Shown here: in pieces, positions 1 through 10,405 of the stretch
Layout of the letters: each line of letters starts with the position of its first letter
How positions within the stretch are numbered: the first letter of the stretch is position 1
Assembly (NCBI GenBank): GCA_003259005.1
Contig: QLII01000001.1
Coordinates: 6,811,001 to 6,875,000, forward strand
DNA length: 64,000 nucleotides
DNA from: Spirosoma telluris
GTDB taxonomy: Bacteria; Bacteroidota; Bacteroidia; Cytophagales; Spirosomataceae
Direction: 5' to 3'
Program-made: the position numbers and the translations under genes
Notes under the pieces: model-generated
Seen by the model: only the letters and a program-made list of their open reading frames with translations
Database searches by the model: none
What the model was told of the DNA's origin: nothing

Positions 1-1076
1 TTATTAAGTGCGTTATAGACCAGCAACTGGTTTTTGGAAATGACTTTTTCGCCCGCTTTAATACCCTGCTTGATATACGCCCGGTCGCCCAGCGATTTGA
101 GGATATCCACTTCCCGAGTTTCAATATCGGAGGGGCTTCTGAAGACCATGACGTACTGCTTGGAGCGATCGAAGATGACCGCATCGGATGGCACAGTTGC
201 CAGTTGCCCACCGTCTTCATAGCGCAGGGTTACGGTAGAGTGCATCTCTGGCCGGAGTTTCAAGCCTTGGTTGTTGAGCCGAATCCGGATGGTCATCGCT
301 TTTGTGTTAGGGTCCAGTACCGTATAAATTTTATCGACCTTTCCGCTGAAATACTCGTCGGGGTAGCTTAACGTTTGTACGCTGGCTTCCATACCCGTAC
401 GTACCTGGCCAATATCGCTTTCGTTGACATTGGCCAGTACCCACACTTGGCTGATCTGGCCAATTGTGAAGAGATTATCCGCATTGTCGGAGCGGAGCTG
501 CATATCACGGTTGATGTTTTTTTCAATAACATAGCCGTCAATGGGCGCTTTTACGGTGTACATCGACGACTTGCCAATACCATAAATCTGCGATACCTCT
601 TTCACCCGGTTGGCTTCGGCCTGGGCTTTTTCCACCTCTTTCTGAGCGGCTACTACTTCGCGCTGGGAGGTGAGTTTGGTCTCAAACAAATCCTGGGCAA
701 CCCGCATATTCTTTTCCGCCAGTAACAAATCCGATTGCGCCTGAATCGCCTGACGTTCCAGATCCGCCACCTCTCCCGACCGGATAGAAGCCAGCGTTTG
801 CCCTTTGCGGACATAATCGCCCAACTCCACCTTTACATCTTCCACGTTGCCACCCACCAGCGGGAATACCTTGATGACCCGATTTTCGTCGGCTACTACC
901 TTGCCAACCAGTGTTAGTTCGCTTCGTACGGGCTGGATGATGGCACTATCCAGCCGGATGCGGTGCATCATCGTATCGGAGAGCATGAAGGCCCCGGCTA
1001 TTTCGGGGGTCGGTTTAGGGCCGCAGGCGGTAACAGCCGTTACGATGCTGAGTAATACTAAAATGTTGATTTTCAT
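1..1076 (-). CDS. RND efflux periplasmic adaptor (membrane fusion protein), 3' end outside window
   Basis: The minus-strand frame is open from an ATG at 1076 to the window edge, about 358 codons. The N-terminus is a lipoprotein signal with the cleavage Cys at residue 18 (TAVTAC). It is followed by a biotinyl/lipoyl-like hairpin (GDYVRKGQTLASI), a long Gln/Glu-rich coiled coil (residues about 120-165) and a beta-barrel region, the CusB/CzcB-type adaptor order. Such proteins bridge an inner membrane RND pump and a TolC channel. The TolC-like gene ends 93 bases upstream on the same strand, so this is one operon, and the pump gene is expected beyond position 1. The family suggests metal or drug efflux; the substrate cannot be read from the sequence. 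Confidence 0.9.
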   Translation of the reverse strand, partial: MKINILVLLSIVTAVTACGPKPTPEIAGAFMLSDTMMHRIRLDSAIIQPVRSELTLVGKVVADENRVIKVFPLVGGNVEDVKVELGDYVRKGQTLASIRSGEVADLERQAIQAQSDLLLAEKNMRVAQDLFETKLTSQREVVAAQKEVEKAQAEANRVKEVSQIYGIGKSSMYTVKAPIDGYVIEKNINRDMQLRSDNADNLFTIGQISQVWVLANVNESDIGQVRTGMEASVQTLSYPDEYFSGKVDKIYTVLDPNTKAMTIRIRLNNQGLKLRPEMHSTVTLRYEDGGQLATVPSDAVIFDRSKQYVMVFRSPSDIETREVDILKSLGDRAYIKQGIKAGEKVISKNQLLVYNALN

Positions 1077-1168
1077 TATAGTACCGGACGGGAAGCCCGG
1101 CTTTGTTAGTAAGGGTGAGTTGATGGAAGTTTATCTCAGTGGGACGAGATGTCCGGCACTACACGGGG

Positions 1169-2436
1169 CTACCTGAACAGATCTTCTCCAACCAGGTAAT
1201 TGAGTTCTTCATAGGCGCTTACCCGGTCGGCTTTCAGGCGATTGAGTTGACTGATGCTGTCATTATAGGCTTCGATGAGATCGACAAACTCCAGGAGGGT
1301 GATATTGCCCTTTTGAAAACTAGTGACGACACCCCGGTTCAACTGGTCGAACTGGTCGGTAAATGGTTGTTCGACAGATTGTACACGGCGCTCCACTTCC
1401 TGTACTTTTTGCAGGGCGGTGGCCACTTCATTGCCTATCTGAATCGCCTTCTGCCGCTGTAGCTGAGTCTGATACTGAATTTGGCTGCGAGCCGCCCGAA
1501 TGCCCCCTGGTTCCGGTTGAAGACGGGGATATCAGCCGAGACTGACAGGCCCACGTAATTCTGAATATAGCTTCCGGCCTGGTCGTAAGTGCCGCCTACG
1601 CGCATATCCGGCACCGCTAACGCTTTTTGTAAAGTATAATTCAATTCGGCCTGGCGTGTGAGGGATTCTATAACCTTAAGGTCGGGACGGTTGCGAACGG
1701 CCAGTTGTTGGAGCGTATCTTCAGGCTGAGTGGGTAAGTGATAACGAGCCAGCGTTTCATCCGCAAGCACGGGTTTAACCGGTTGATCAATTGACAATAA
1801 CGTTCGCAAGGCACGTTGATCGTCGGCCAACTGGAATAGAATAGCCGCACGGTCATTACTTAGTTGAAAAAGCAGGGCTTTTAGCCGAAGCAACTCGCGA
1901 AGCGATACGTTATTGCGGTTATACTGCACTTCGTAAGCCGCTACAGTAATCTGGAGGGTAGCCAGTTGCTGATCGAAGCGAGCCAGCGTTTTTTGCTGGA
2001 AGTAAATGGAGTAGAACCGGCTACGCAAGTCAAAGCGAAGGCCTCTCAATAAGTCTACTAGTTCGAATTGAGTCAGCTGGGCGGCTTCGGAGGCCAATGC
2101 AATCCGTTTGTTGCGCTTGCCAGCGGTGTAAAGTAATTGCTGGATGGCAACGGTTTTCTGGCCTTGCCTGCCCACATCCAGTATCCGTCGGGTTTCGTTA
2201 TTATAGGTGCTGACCTCCAGCGTTACGGTTGGGTTGTCGTATAAACTGGCTTGTAGAATCTGCGCCTGACTGGCATCAACTCGAAATCGTTCGGCCAGCA
2301 GGAGCAGGTTGTTTTTTACGAACAGACTGTCGGCCTGTTGAAGGGTAAGCAGGAGAGAATCCTGTCCGGCAACTGATTGCGCCAGTACAGAATGGAAACT
2401 TACTACGAGAAAAAATAGTGAACTAAGCAGCCGCAT
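1169..2436 (-). CDS. TolC-family outer membrane efflux protein (CzcC-like), frameshifted in this sequence
   Basis: Restored length is 422 aa. It begins with a signal peptide (MRLLSSLFFLVVSFHSVLAQ) and has two OEP repeats rich in Gln/Leu coiled coil, as in CusC/CzcC/TolC channels. The second repeat is marked by PVFNRNQG near residue 305. Frame is lost right after NRNQG. Adding one base to the C run at 1503-1507 rejoins it to the C-terminal 85 residues and keeps the total divisible by three. It forms an operon with the adaptor downstream. A sequencing undercall is the likelier explanation; true inactivation is possible. Confidence 0.88.
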
Positions 2437-2546
2437 GCCTTAAATGATGTACGGCCACAAAGGTCTGTTAGGCAGGTTACAGGCGGCTTAATAAAAACTT
2501 ATAATACCTATAGAAAATGATTAGAAAGCGATTAGAGATGAATTTG

Positions 2547-2638
2547 GATTCTGTTGATTCTTTGGATGCTGTTGATTCTGGGGATGAGAGGTAGTATCAA
2601 CATACAGCATCAACAGCATCCAAAGAATCAACAGAATC
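2547..2638. repeat. 30-bp perfect inverted repeat, intergenic
   Basis: Arms at 2547-2576 and 2609-2638 are exact reverse complements separated by 32 bases. Each arm is made of short related words (CTGTTGATTCT occurs twice in the left arm region). It lies between the response regulator and the TolC-like gene on the same strand. It has no T-tract typical of an intrinsic terminator. It could be a palindromic repeat element or an mRNA hairpin. Confidence 0.85.
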
Positions 2639-2692
2639 TATCCCGTAGACTCATCTCCAGGGTAAACCTGGACTTTCCATCATAGACGCACA

Positions 2693-3385
2693 TTATTCCT
2701 CCTTCAGTACGTATCCCAATCCAAGTCGGGTATGAATTAATTTGGGCGTAAAATCACGGTCTATTTTTTTGCGGAGGTAGTTGATGTAGACTTCAACAAC
2801 AGTAGAATTTGAATCATAGTGGCTGGACCACACTTGCTCTGCAATAGCTAGTTTATTCAGCACTCTTCCCTGATTTCGTATCAGGTATTCCAATAGCATA
2901 AATTCACGAGCCGTGAGATTGATAACGGTTTCGCCCCGACGGACTACTTTAGTGGCTACGTTTACCGTTAGATTCGCCACATGCCACACCTTATCTGTCT
3001 CCGTGATGGTTGCTCCCATAAGGGCAGATCGTCGTAGGCAGACCTTTATGCGGGCTATTAATTCCCGAAAGTCAAATGGTTTGACTAGATAATCATCTGC
3101 CCCTAGCGCCAGTCCCTCTTCCTTATCCTCTATTTCACCCCATGCCGACAATATGATAATGGGAAGCCTGGGTTTTGCCGCTCGTACGCTACGGCAAATT
3201 TCAAAGCCATTGATGCCTGGTAGATTGAGATCTAAAATCAGTAAATCAACGCCAGCTTTCATCGCTGCCTGCCGACCACTATTGCCTTCATAAACGACTT
3301 CAGTAGAATAGCCTTCTTCCTGAAGGCCTCGACTAATCGTCTGCGCAATGCGTCGGTCATCTTCAACGATTACTATGTTCTCCAT
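2693..3385 (-). CDS. OmpR/PhoB-family response regulator
   Basis: 230 aa. The receiver domain has the acidic pair D9/D10, the phospho-acceptor D52 (LILDLNLPG), S80 and K102 (DYLVKPFD). A winged-helix DNA-binding domain follows at about residues 130-228 (LTAREFMLLEYLIRN, EVYINYLRKKID). It would act as a phosphorylation-controlled transcription factor in the cytoplasm. It lies upstream of the tolC/adaptor genes on the same strand, which suggests control of the efflux operon. No histidine kinase gene is adjacent on either side; it may lie past the pump gene outside the window. Confidence 0.93.
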   Translation of the reverse strand: MENIVIVEDDRRIAQTISRGLQEEGYSTEVVYEGNSGRQAAMKAGVDLLILDLNLPGINGFEICRSVRAAKPRLPIIILSAWGEIEDKEEGLALGADDYLVKPFDFRELIARIKVCLRRSALMGATITETDKVWHVANLTVNVATKVVRRGETVINLTAREFMLLEYLIRNQGRVLNKLAIAEQVWSSHYDSNSTVVEVYINYLRKKIDRDFTPKLIHTRLGLGYVLKEE

Positions 3386-4096
3386 GCAGGCTATAGAACA
3401 GAATCCACAAGTGGGAATACGGATTAGCTAATGATACACTCTTTCATCGATTGCTCGCTTAACTCAATGCTAGTTAATTAATCATTTAGGCAGGCACAAT
3501 CAGATTAAAGATTTCTAATGGTTTTTTAAGGGTTTTCTAATAGTGAAGGAGGGGTATACAGGCGACCAACGGTTTATAGGCCTTATTGGTAGGCTTCTTA
3601 GAGCAAGCTTCCCTACTACGCCAATCCGCTTGTTTATACCAAGCCTCATTCTAGGAAATAAACAAAAATGTCAGCTTAATAAACTAATCAGTAACCACCT
3701 GGATCAACAAGCTTTGTGAAGATTGTCCAGGGCTTCTGGTTTGACCTACGCCTTTAGCAAGATCCTTACTAGCAGCAGAGAGAGATTCTGTTAAAATAGC
3801 TTAAACGCCCCAATTTGAGCTTTTCTAGTGCAACGTTGGTCCGAACAACCTCGTATCGGAAGTTATCAATCAGGAATCAACTTAATTGAATCAGGATAAG
3901 AAACCTCGTTTTGACTAGTGCTTTCCTTCTTTTACTTAATACGCGGAATGCTCAATCAGGGTAATCAGGTATTGGCGTCTACTTGGTTTAATCCTATCGT
4001 TGTCGGCCTGTTTGGGTGATGAAGAAGAGGGCATAGATCAACCGAAGAGATGGCTTCCTCCGTTTTTTGCAGTTAACCAATTCAACTTTTACGCAT
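3386..4096. other. Gene-free stretch between divergent genes
   Basis: About 710 bases between the divergent response regulator and Kelch lipoprotein genes. I see no convincing reading frame, RNA gene or strong hairpin. An ORF beginning near 4000 is in a different frame from the Kelch protein and looks spurious. The promoters for both genes should lie here but no clear consensus was found. Confidence 0.5.
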
Positions 4097-5127
4097 ATGA
4101 ATGTTCGTATAGCTCGTTTTTTTACTCAACTATCAATTGTATCCACTCATCGACTAATCAACCGAATTCTGCTGTTTATCTGTCTCGGTTGGACAGCGCT
4201 GCTGGTGGGTTGCTCCGACACAGACGTTACGACACTGGGCGACTGGCAAACCCGATCTGATCTGGATGGTGTGGGGCGTAGTGCCGCCACTGGCTTTGTT
4301 ATTGGGAACATAGCCTATATTGGTACGGGTACAACGTCAGTCAATGACTTACTAAAAGACTTCTGGGCCTATAATCAATCGACTAATGCCTGGACCCAGG
4401 TGGCGAATTTCGGGGGATTGCCCGTAACTCGGCTGTTAGTTTCGCTGTGGGTACCAAAGGCTATGTTGGTACGGGTGTAGACGCCAATAGTACGCTATTA
4501 AAAGACTTTTGGGAGTTTGACCCAACCGCGAACACATGGAATCGAATTGCCGACTTCGGAGGAACGGCCCGGCGTAATGCCGTATCTTTTTCAATTAACA
4601 ACAAAGGTTTCGTTGGTACAGGCTACGATGGGAATTACTTAAAAGATTTCTGGACCTATAATCCCGCAGAAGGTACCTGGGAGAAAGCAGTGAGCTTTGG
4701 TGGCGGTAAGCGGCTAGGGGCAGTGAGTTTCATTATTGACAACATTGCCTATGTCGGTACGGGCACGAATGGGTCGTCTTTAACTGATTGGTGGGCCTAT
4801 GATCCGGCGCAGGATTTATGGATTGAGAAAGATGAATTCGATACCGATAATGGGGAAAATGTGGCTCGTAGTTATGGGGTAGGCTTTGCCATTGGATCAC
4901 GGGGCTACATAACGTCTGGAGATGGGGGGACAACCGTCTGGCAATATAATCCTGATACCGACAGTTGGGCTGACTATGGTGTTTTTGAAGGTGGTGCCCG
5001 ATCCTATGCGTTAGGCTTTGCTATAAATGGCAAGGGCTATATCACGACGGGTAGTAGCGGTACAACCAGCTTTGATGACCTCTGGGAATTTGACCCCGCC
5101 GTCGAACAGGATACAGATGCTAACTAG
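4097..5127 (+). CDS. Kelch-repeat lipoprotein, frameshifted in this sequence
   Basis: Restored length about 343 aa from the ATG at 4097, chosen because it places a lipoprotein signal with lipobox LVGC correctly. The rest is a series of about 50-residue repeats with the signature KGYVGTG...LKDFWEYDP..NTW, as in Bacteroidota Kelch/galactose-oxidase-like beta-propellers. Six repeats can be seen. The frame breaks after NFGGLP; one extra C in the run at 4421-4423 restores continuity (LPRNSAVSFAVGTKGYVGTG). The protein is likely surface or periplasmic; the ligand is unknown. Confidence 0.85.
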
Positions 5128-5245
5128 GCGGGTAATAAAGAAGGAATAGTAAATCCATGTTTTCGCTTCAGGTCGTTCTATAGGTTTGACAGGCCTCGCA
5201 GAACCATAGTCTAACTTTGGGCAAAAACTTTATGATTAGTAGTCA

Positions 5246-5399
5246 TCCAATTTAGTTCCTCGGGGCCGCCCGCGCGGTAGATTCTTTTGATTATTTAGTG
5301 GTTGATTATCAGTACGATAGAATCAAGAGAATCTACCGCGCGGGCGTCGGACACGGTCCGCCGTTGCGGGCCGATGCCGCCCCGAGAAACTAAATTGGA
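5246..5399. repeat. Two-tier nested palindrome
   Basis: Outer arms at 5246-5269 and 5376-5399 match with two mismatches (TCCAATTTAGTT.CTCGGGGC core). Inner arms at about 5269-5292 and 5323-5344 pair around CCGCGCGGTAGATTCT. The stretch just after it (5406-5429, ACTAGTGCTTTACCAAAATA) recurs in reverse orientation near 28586-28608. It fills most of the 400-base gap between the Kelch gene and the small ORF at 5525, and looks like a dispersed repeat element. Confidence 0.8.
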
Positions 5400-5524
5400 C
5401 AAGTACTAGTGCTTTACCAAAATAGATTCTTTGGATTCTAAGTAATTGTTAATAAGCAGATAAGGTTGGAAGAATTTGTGAAATCTGCTCGAACGAAGCA
5501 CCAGTCAATAATCAACTAAACGCA

Positions 5525-5800
5525 ATGGTCATTAGCCGAGAAGTACACTTTGATGGTACATGTCCTTCGATCAACGAAGTGGTTAAGCAGGTTCGTCGAC
5601 GAACCGGTATTCCCGCCAGCTATGTCGCGGATAAATGGTTGCTGACAAACCCACTTAATAAAGTCGACATGTTCAGCCTTTATCAGGAAGGAGACCATAC
5701 AATTGTCGTAACCAATGATGAACCCGCGACGGATTTACTAGGGGCTACGCTCCATACTCTGGTAGAAATGGGTGGATTTTATAGGGATGGAACAGCCTGA
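5525..5800 (+). CDS. Small hypothetical protein
   Basis: 91 aa, not recognised. No signal peptide or membrane segment is visible. It contains a basic stretch (VKQVRRRTG) and ends with an acidic/aliphatic segment. The codon pattern resembles its neighbours, and no better frame overlaps it. It stands alone between the palindromic repeat and the convergent MFS gene. It is probably a real gene, but no function can be assigned. Confidence 0.55.
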   Translation: MVISREVHFDGTCPSINEVVKQVRRRTGIPASYVADKWLLTNPLNKVDMFSLYQEGDHTIVVTNDEPATDLLGATLHTLVEMGGFYRDGTA

Positions 5801-5840
5801 CCAGCCGCGATGCATGAATTATAACATAGTCTGGTCTCTG

Positions 5841-7081
5841 CTACTTGATCGTCACTGGTTTAGTTGGGTCAATGCGTAGCCACAGTAGGGCACTTACGAG
5901 CAAACAGCCCGCAATCATAAACAGGGGGTAGTTGAAGTTCTTCGTCTGTTCGACGATGATGCCGAACAGAATCGTAATGAAAAAGCCACCCAACTGTCCG
6001 GCGAAATTCATGGAACCCGTTACGGTACCCGCGTTCCGCTGTCCGATGTCTACACACACGGCAAACGCTACGGGTAAGGCCAGATCTTTCGTGAGTACGC
6101 ATATGGCCAGTAAATAACCGGCCAGCTCGTTATCGGTAGTTAGTCCGGCTAGCAGAAAAAACAGACTCGACAACCCTAAGCCGCCGACACCTACCGCCCG
6201 ACGCCCAATTTTCAGCCCATAGCGTTTTGTGAGCGCATCGCTTAGTACACCACCAACCAGGCAACCTACCGCACCGAGGAAGTAGGAGAGGGAGATGAAG
6301 TTTTTGGTTTGGTCTTCGCTAAGGCCCCGCCCTTCCTGAAAATAAACCGACGACCAGTTCGTGAAGAAATACGATCCGTAGAAAAACAAATGGCACATCA
6401 GCATTAGGGCCCACAAATCGGGATTGCGGATAATGGTTGTCCAGGGAATGCGATGGTCACTCTGTTTGATCCGTCGGCCCTGTTCAATTTCCTGCACTTC
6501 GGCTTGAGCAATACCTGATTTTTCGGCGGGCTCATCGCGGAACCAGATGTACCAGACAATAGCCCATAACACACCCAATAGGCCCAGTAGCCCAAACGCC
6601 CATCGCCAGCCTGCCCAGTGAACCAACGGAATCACCAGCAAAGGTGTTAAGGCTCCCCCAATCGACCAGCGGCCCAGATCACCGATTGTGCCCGACCTAC
6701 CTCGACGGCCGGAAACCACCGGGCAATGACGATTGATGCGTTCGGGTAAGCACCAGCTTCACCAATCCCAAACAGGAACCGCACAATCAGCAGGTACAAA
6801 AAATTAAAGGCGGTGCCGGTAAGCGCTGTAAACCCCGACCACCAGAGTACCACCCGCGTGAGTACCCGCCGGGGGCCAATGCTATCGCCCAGCGACCCCG
6901 TTGGTATTTCGAAAAGCGCATACGAAAGGGAGAACGCACCCAGAATCCAGCCAAATTGTTGATTGTCGAGGTGCAAGTCTGCTTTGACGTATTTGCTCAC
7001 TACGTTCATGCAAACGCGGTCGAGATAGGTAATGGTTGAGAGCAGGAACAAACCCGATAGAACCCGGTAGCGAACTTTCAT
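5841..7081 (-). CDS. MFS transporter of the ACS (sugar acid/hexuronate) type, frameshifted in this sequence
   Basis: Restored length 413 aa with 12 predicted membrane segments. The start at 7081 (MKVRYRVLSGLFLL) is preferred because the upstream extension is not membrane-like. It has the ACS-like motifs TYLDRVCMN, GIGEAGAYPNAS and GRLGGALTP. The frame is lost at GRLG; one extra base in the C run at 6655-6659 rejoins the halves. Family members import sugar acids or related anions with protons; the substrate is not determinable. It is divergent from aroB across a 90-base gap. Confidence 0.87.
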
Positions 7082-7171
7082 GGATGTATAAAGGAGGAAG
7101 TACAAGAATACAATAAAAAATACTTGCCTTCCTATTTTTTTGCCAGCCGACAACCGCCGTACTTTTACGGT

Positions 7172-8212
7172 ATGTCAACTGTAACCATCGCTCCCATTGC
7201 CGAAAGCCTGCCTGCTTTTCTGGATTCTTACGATTTTTCGGCCATCGCTGTCATCGCCGATAACCACACGTTCCGGTATTGTTATCCGGAGTTGAAAACG
7301 ATCTTGCCGAAGCATACGCTGGTTCGGATTAAAGCGGGCGAGGAGCAGAAGCATATTGCTACCTGTGAGTTGATCTGGGATGCGCTGACACGGGCTAATT
7401 TCGATCGTCATGCGCTGGTGCTGAACCTCGGTGGTGGCGTTATTGGGGACATGGGCGGGTTTTGTGCGGCTACGTACAAGCGCGGTATTGCCTTTGCCCA
7501 AATACCAACTACCTTGCTTGCTCAGGTAGATGCCAGCGTAGGTGGTAAACTCGGTATTGATTTTCGGGGCTACAAAAACCATATTGGTGTATTTCAATTG
7601 CCCAACACCGTTTTAATCGATCCCGTTTTTCTGACAACCCTGCCTGAACGGGAACTTCGGTCGGGATTTGCGGAGATTATCAAGCACTGCCTGATTGCAG
7701 ATGCAACGATGTGGGACGAAATTCGCCGGCGCGACCTCGATGAACAGGATTGGTCAACACTCGTAGCCCATTCGGTTGCCGTTAAACAGCGGGTTGTGGC
7801 CGAAGACCCAACCGAAAAAGGCCTGCGTAAGATTCTGAACTTTGGTCATACCCTGGGCCATGCCGTTGAAACCTACTTTCTGACGCAACCCCGCAAGCGT
7901 TTATTGCATGGCGAGGCTATCGCCGTTGGGATGGTTGCCGAAGCATTTATGGCCTTTCAGAAAAAAATGATTGATCAGGACTTACTGACACAAATCGAAG
8001 AATATATATTTGCCGTATATGGAAACGTGCGCCTGACGGACGAGGATGTTGAACCTGTGCTGGCATTGACCTTACAGGATAAAAAGAATCGGGGAAAGGA
8101 AGTACGCATGTCTCTACTCGATGGGCCGGGCAGTTGTGCCTTTGATGTACACGTAACAGCGGCCGAAATGCGTCGGGGGCTGGAGTTTTACCGGGGGCTA
8201 AATAAGAATTAA
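7172..8212 (+). CDS. aroB: 3-dehydroquinate synthase
   Basis: 346 aa from the ATG at 7172. It converts 3-deoxy-D-arabino-heptulosonate 7-phosphate to 3-dehydroquinate, the second step of the shikimate pathway, in the cytoplasm with NAD and a divalent metal. Family motifs are clear: LNLGGGVIGDMGGF, PTTLLAQVDASVGGK, GFAEIIKH and LNFGHTLGHAVE, the last two carrying the metal ligands Glu and His. Its length is typical. It is an isolated gene, divergent from an MFS gene. Confidence 0.96.
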   Translation: MSTVTIAPIAESLPAFLDSYDFSAIAVIADNHTFRYCYPELKTILPKHTLVRIKAGEEQKHIATCELIWDALTRANFDRHALVLNLGGGVIGDMGGFCAATYKRGIAFAQIPTTLLAQVDASVGGKLGIDFRGYKNHIGVFQLPNTVLIDPVFLTTLPERELRSGFAEIIKHCLIADATMWDEIRRRDLDEQDWSTLVAHSVAVKQRVVAEDPTEKGLRKILNFGHTLGHAVETYFLTQPRKRLLHGEAIAVGMVAEAFMAFQKKMIDQDLLTQIEEYIFAVYGNVRLTDEDVEPVLALTLQDKKNRGKEVRMSLLDGPGSCAFDVHVTAAEMRRGLEFYRGLNKN

Positions 8213-8332
8213 AATTTGGCCATACGCCATTGTTTGCCAAACAATTACGGTTATATTTGGGTTCGACCCCAAAGAATGATCTCACTACTAACTCATCCTA
8301 GTATATCATTAAAAACCTTTACAAACTGGAGT

Positions 8333-8866
8333 ATGAAAAAGTGCATTGGTATTTTGTTTGTGCTGTCCGCAATCGTTCTGGCAGGCTGTTCGTCGAGCAG
8401 GCTATTTGTTGAGCATGATTATAGCTACGAAGGCCATTTTAAAAACTACGAATCCTTTAATTTCCTAGAGTGCGAATTTGTCGATTCGACACTTCTTTGC
8501 TCCGATATTCAGGATGCTATCCGCCATCAGATGGAAGCACGGGGCTATCGGGTCAGTAACCGCAGTCCGAATCTATTGATTTCCTATAATATCTTCCGGT
8601 CTGACCTGCGCTTCCGTGGTTATCAGCAACCCGTTATTAAAGACTGGGTCGTTCGCGAAGACGATGATGCAACTTACAAACGCATCGATTATAACCTCGA
8701 CGAAGGCACCCTAATGATTTCGCTCATCGACGCCGAGTCGTATCAGGTCATCTGGAAAGGTTATGCCTCAAAGATGATGCGTAATCAGAACTTCAAGAAT
8801 AACTACTTCAAGGGAATCGTCCGGTCTATTTTCGACCAATACCCGCTGATGGCCACAGCGAAATAG
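8333..8866 (+). CDS. DUF4136-type lipoprotein
   Basis: 177 aa from the ATG at 8333. The in-frame region upstream is not signal-like, while this start gives a clean lipoprotein signal with lipobox LAGC. The body (YESFNFLE, IRHQMEARGYR, TLMISLIDAESYQVIWKGYA) matches the DUF4136 pattern of Bacteroidota outer membrane lipoproteins. Function is unknown. A 26-bp palindrome follows directly and separates it from the convergent gldA. Confidence 0.8.
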   Translation: MKKCIGILFVLSAIVLAGCSSSRLFVEHDYSYEGHFKNYESFNFLECEFVDSTLLCSDIQDAIRHQMEARGYRVSNRSPNLLISYNIFRSDLRFRGYQQPVIKDWVVREDDDATYKRIDYNLDEGTLMISLIDAESYQVIWKGYASKMMRNQNFKNNYFKGIVRSIFDQYPLMATAK

Positions 8867-8873
8867 CTGGTTA

Positions 8874-8946
8874 ATGTAAAATGAATAATGGACAATGTAT
8901 AATGACGGTCTACGCCGTTGTACATTGTCCATTATTCATTTTACAT
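8874..8946. repeat. 26-bp perfect inverted repeat between convergent genes
   Basis: Arms 8874-8899 and 8921-8946 are exact reverse complements around a 21-base loop. The arm is built from ATAATGGACAATGTA-like words. It fills the gap between the convergent DUF4136 gene and gldA and touches the gldA stop codon. It may serve as a bidirectional transcription barrier, but it has no U-run and resembles the other intergenic palindromes. Confidence 0.85.
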
Positions 8947-9863
8947 CACTTCGTCAGCTCCTTAAAAATACTCTCCAGTGAATTTTCCTGCTGACGTAGC
9001 CCTACCAGCGTTAGATTCTGATCGGCGGCAAGGCGGAAAATGGACGCGCGCAGATCGGTGTTTGGGGTAGCCGTAATTCGATAGTGACCCCGTTCCAGCG
9101 GCTCTACACGTTCGACGCCCGGCAGCGAAGCCAGTAGAGCTGGATTCGAGAGTTTGCCTTCAAATTCGGCTACAACCACTACCCCTTCGTCGGTAGAGGT
9201 ACGTCTAAGCTGACTCAGCGGCCCGTCGGCGACAATCTGCCCCCGATTGATAATGACAACGCGGTCGCAAATCGCTTCGACTTCCTGCATGATGTGGGTT
9301 GAGAATAGGACCGTTTTATTCTGCCCAGCATCGCGAATAACCTGCCTGATTTCGGCTAATTGATTAGGATCAAGGCCGGTTGTTGGTTCATCGAGAATTA
9401 AAACGGGTGGATTATGCAGCAGCGCCTGGGCTAATCCAACGCGTTGGCGATACCCTTTCGACAACTGCCCAATTCGTTTGTGTTGCTCACGCCCTAAGCC
9501 AACTAACTCAATCATATCCGCAATCCGTCGACTGAGTTCAGCACCGCGCAAGCCGTGCAGCGAACCCGCAAAGCGCAAATATTCCTTCACATAAAGATCC
9601 AGATAGAGTGGGTTGTGTTCCGGCAAGTACCCAACACTCCGGCGAACATCCATTGAGTGCGTTCGAACATCGAAACCATTCACTTCTACGGTTCCTTCGG
9701 TAGGAGCGAGGTACCCGGTGGCGATTTTCATGGTTGTCGATTTTCCAGCACCATTGGGCCCAAGAAACCCGACAATTTCGCCTGGCTCTACGCTCAGCGA
9801 AATCTGATTGACAGCTCGTTGCTGCTTGTATTCTTTTGTAAGATTCTGAACCCGGATGGACAT
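8946..9863 (-). CDS. gldA: Gliding-motility-type ABC transporter ATP-binding protein GldA
   Basis: 305 aa from the ATG at 9863 (MSIRVQNLTKEY). Walker A GPNGAGKST is at residues 35-43, the signature is LSKGYRQRVGLAQAL, Walker B is VLILDEPTTGLDP, and a switch His follows in FSTHIMQEVEAI. The length and the C-terminal extension ending QQENSLESIFKELTK fit GldA of Bacteroidota, the ATPase of the GldA-GldFG exporter linked to gliding. gldF and gldG are not adjacent here. A related ABC-2-type export ATPase is the alternative. Confidence 0.85.
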   Translation of the reverse strand: MSIRVQNLTKEYKQQRAVNQISLSVEPGEIVGFLGPNGAGKSTTMKIATGYLAPTEGTVEVNGFDVRTHSMDVRRSVGYLPEHNPLYLDLYVKEYLRFAGSLHGLRGAELSRRIADMIELVGLGREQHKRIGQLSKGYRQRVGLAQALLHNPPVLILDEPTTGLDPNQLAEIRQVIRDAGQNKTVLFSTHIMQEVEAICDRVVIINRGQIVADGPLSQLRRTSTDEGVVVVAEFEGKLSNPALLASLPGVERVEPLERGHYRITATPNTDLRASIFRLAADQNLTLVGLRQQENSLESIFKELTK

Positions 9864-10405
9864 AGTTTCTGGTAATACTGAACAATCAACGATCACCAAT
9901 GGCTAATTGGCATAAAGCGAATGTAAATGTAATACAAGTGATGCCCTTGCCCAATCAGTCTACGGTTGCTGTAGCCCTTAAAGGAAAGGTTATCCAGGTC
10001 GTTTTATTCCTCTGTTATTCGTTCGGATGGATTAGCCGTTACTTCATGGCTTTAGCTAAGTTAGCAAGATTTTCTATGCTCTCTCCTGCTTTTTAGGTGT
10101 ACACTAAAAATACTTACACTTTAAGGTTAGTATTATTCTTATTGTTACTCGTATCAGATATATAGTTAGGCCATTAAATGTATCAAATGGAAAATTGACC
10201 GTTACCATAAATATGCTTTTTTTTGTCTTAAGAGTATCCTTTATCATAATAATAGAGTCAAAAGGGTAATCAATATTAATTCGAATCATCCCTAAAAAAG
10301 CATACAATAAGTTTATTGTAGTGGGATAATGGTAAATAATATTGAGTATTTGTACTTATTTTATTTCTTATTTATAATCACTTCCTTCTTTTAGACTAGG
10401 CTGCC
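9864..10405. other. AT-rich gene-free stretch
   Basis: About 540 bases, becoming clearly AT-rich after 10100. Two short frames (9899-10096 plus, 10104-10307 minus) lack start context, family-like features or plausible composition. No RNA gene or strong hairpin was recognised. It probably carries the promoters of gldA and of the LytTR gene. Confidence 0.5.

Noticed and set aside
2547..2638. CRISPR-like or tandem array among the palindromes
   Set aside because: The palindromes are single hairpins with different words, without regular repeat-spacer structure or cas genes.
4000..4260. 86-aa frame before the Kelch gene
   Set aside because: It overlaps the Kelch lipoprotein start in another frame and lacks support.
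9899..10096. 65-aa plus-strand frame next to gldA
   Set aside because: It lies in a divergent upstream region and has no recognisable domain; likely chance.
10104..10307. 67-aa minus-strand frame in the AT-rich gap
   Set aside because: Composition and sequence look like random AT-rich DNA, with no family features or start context.
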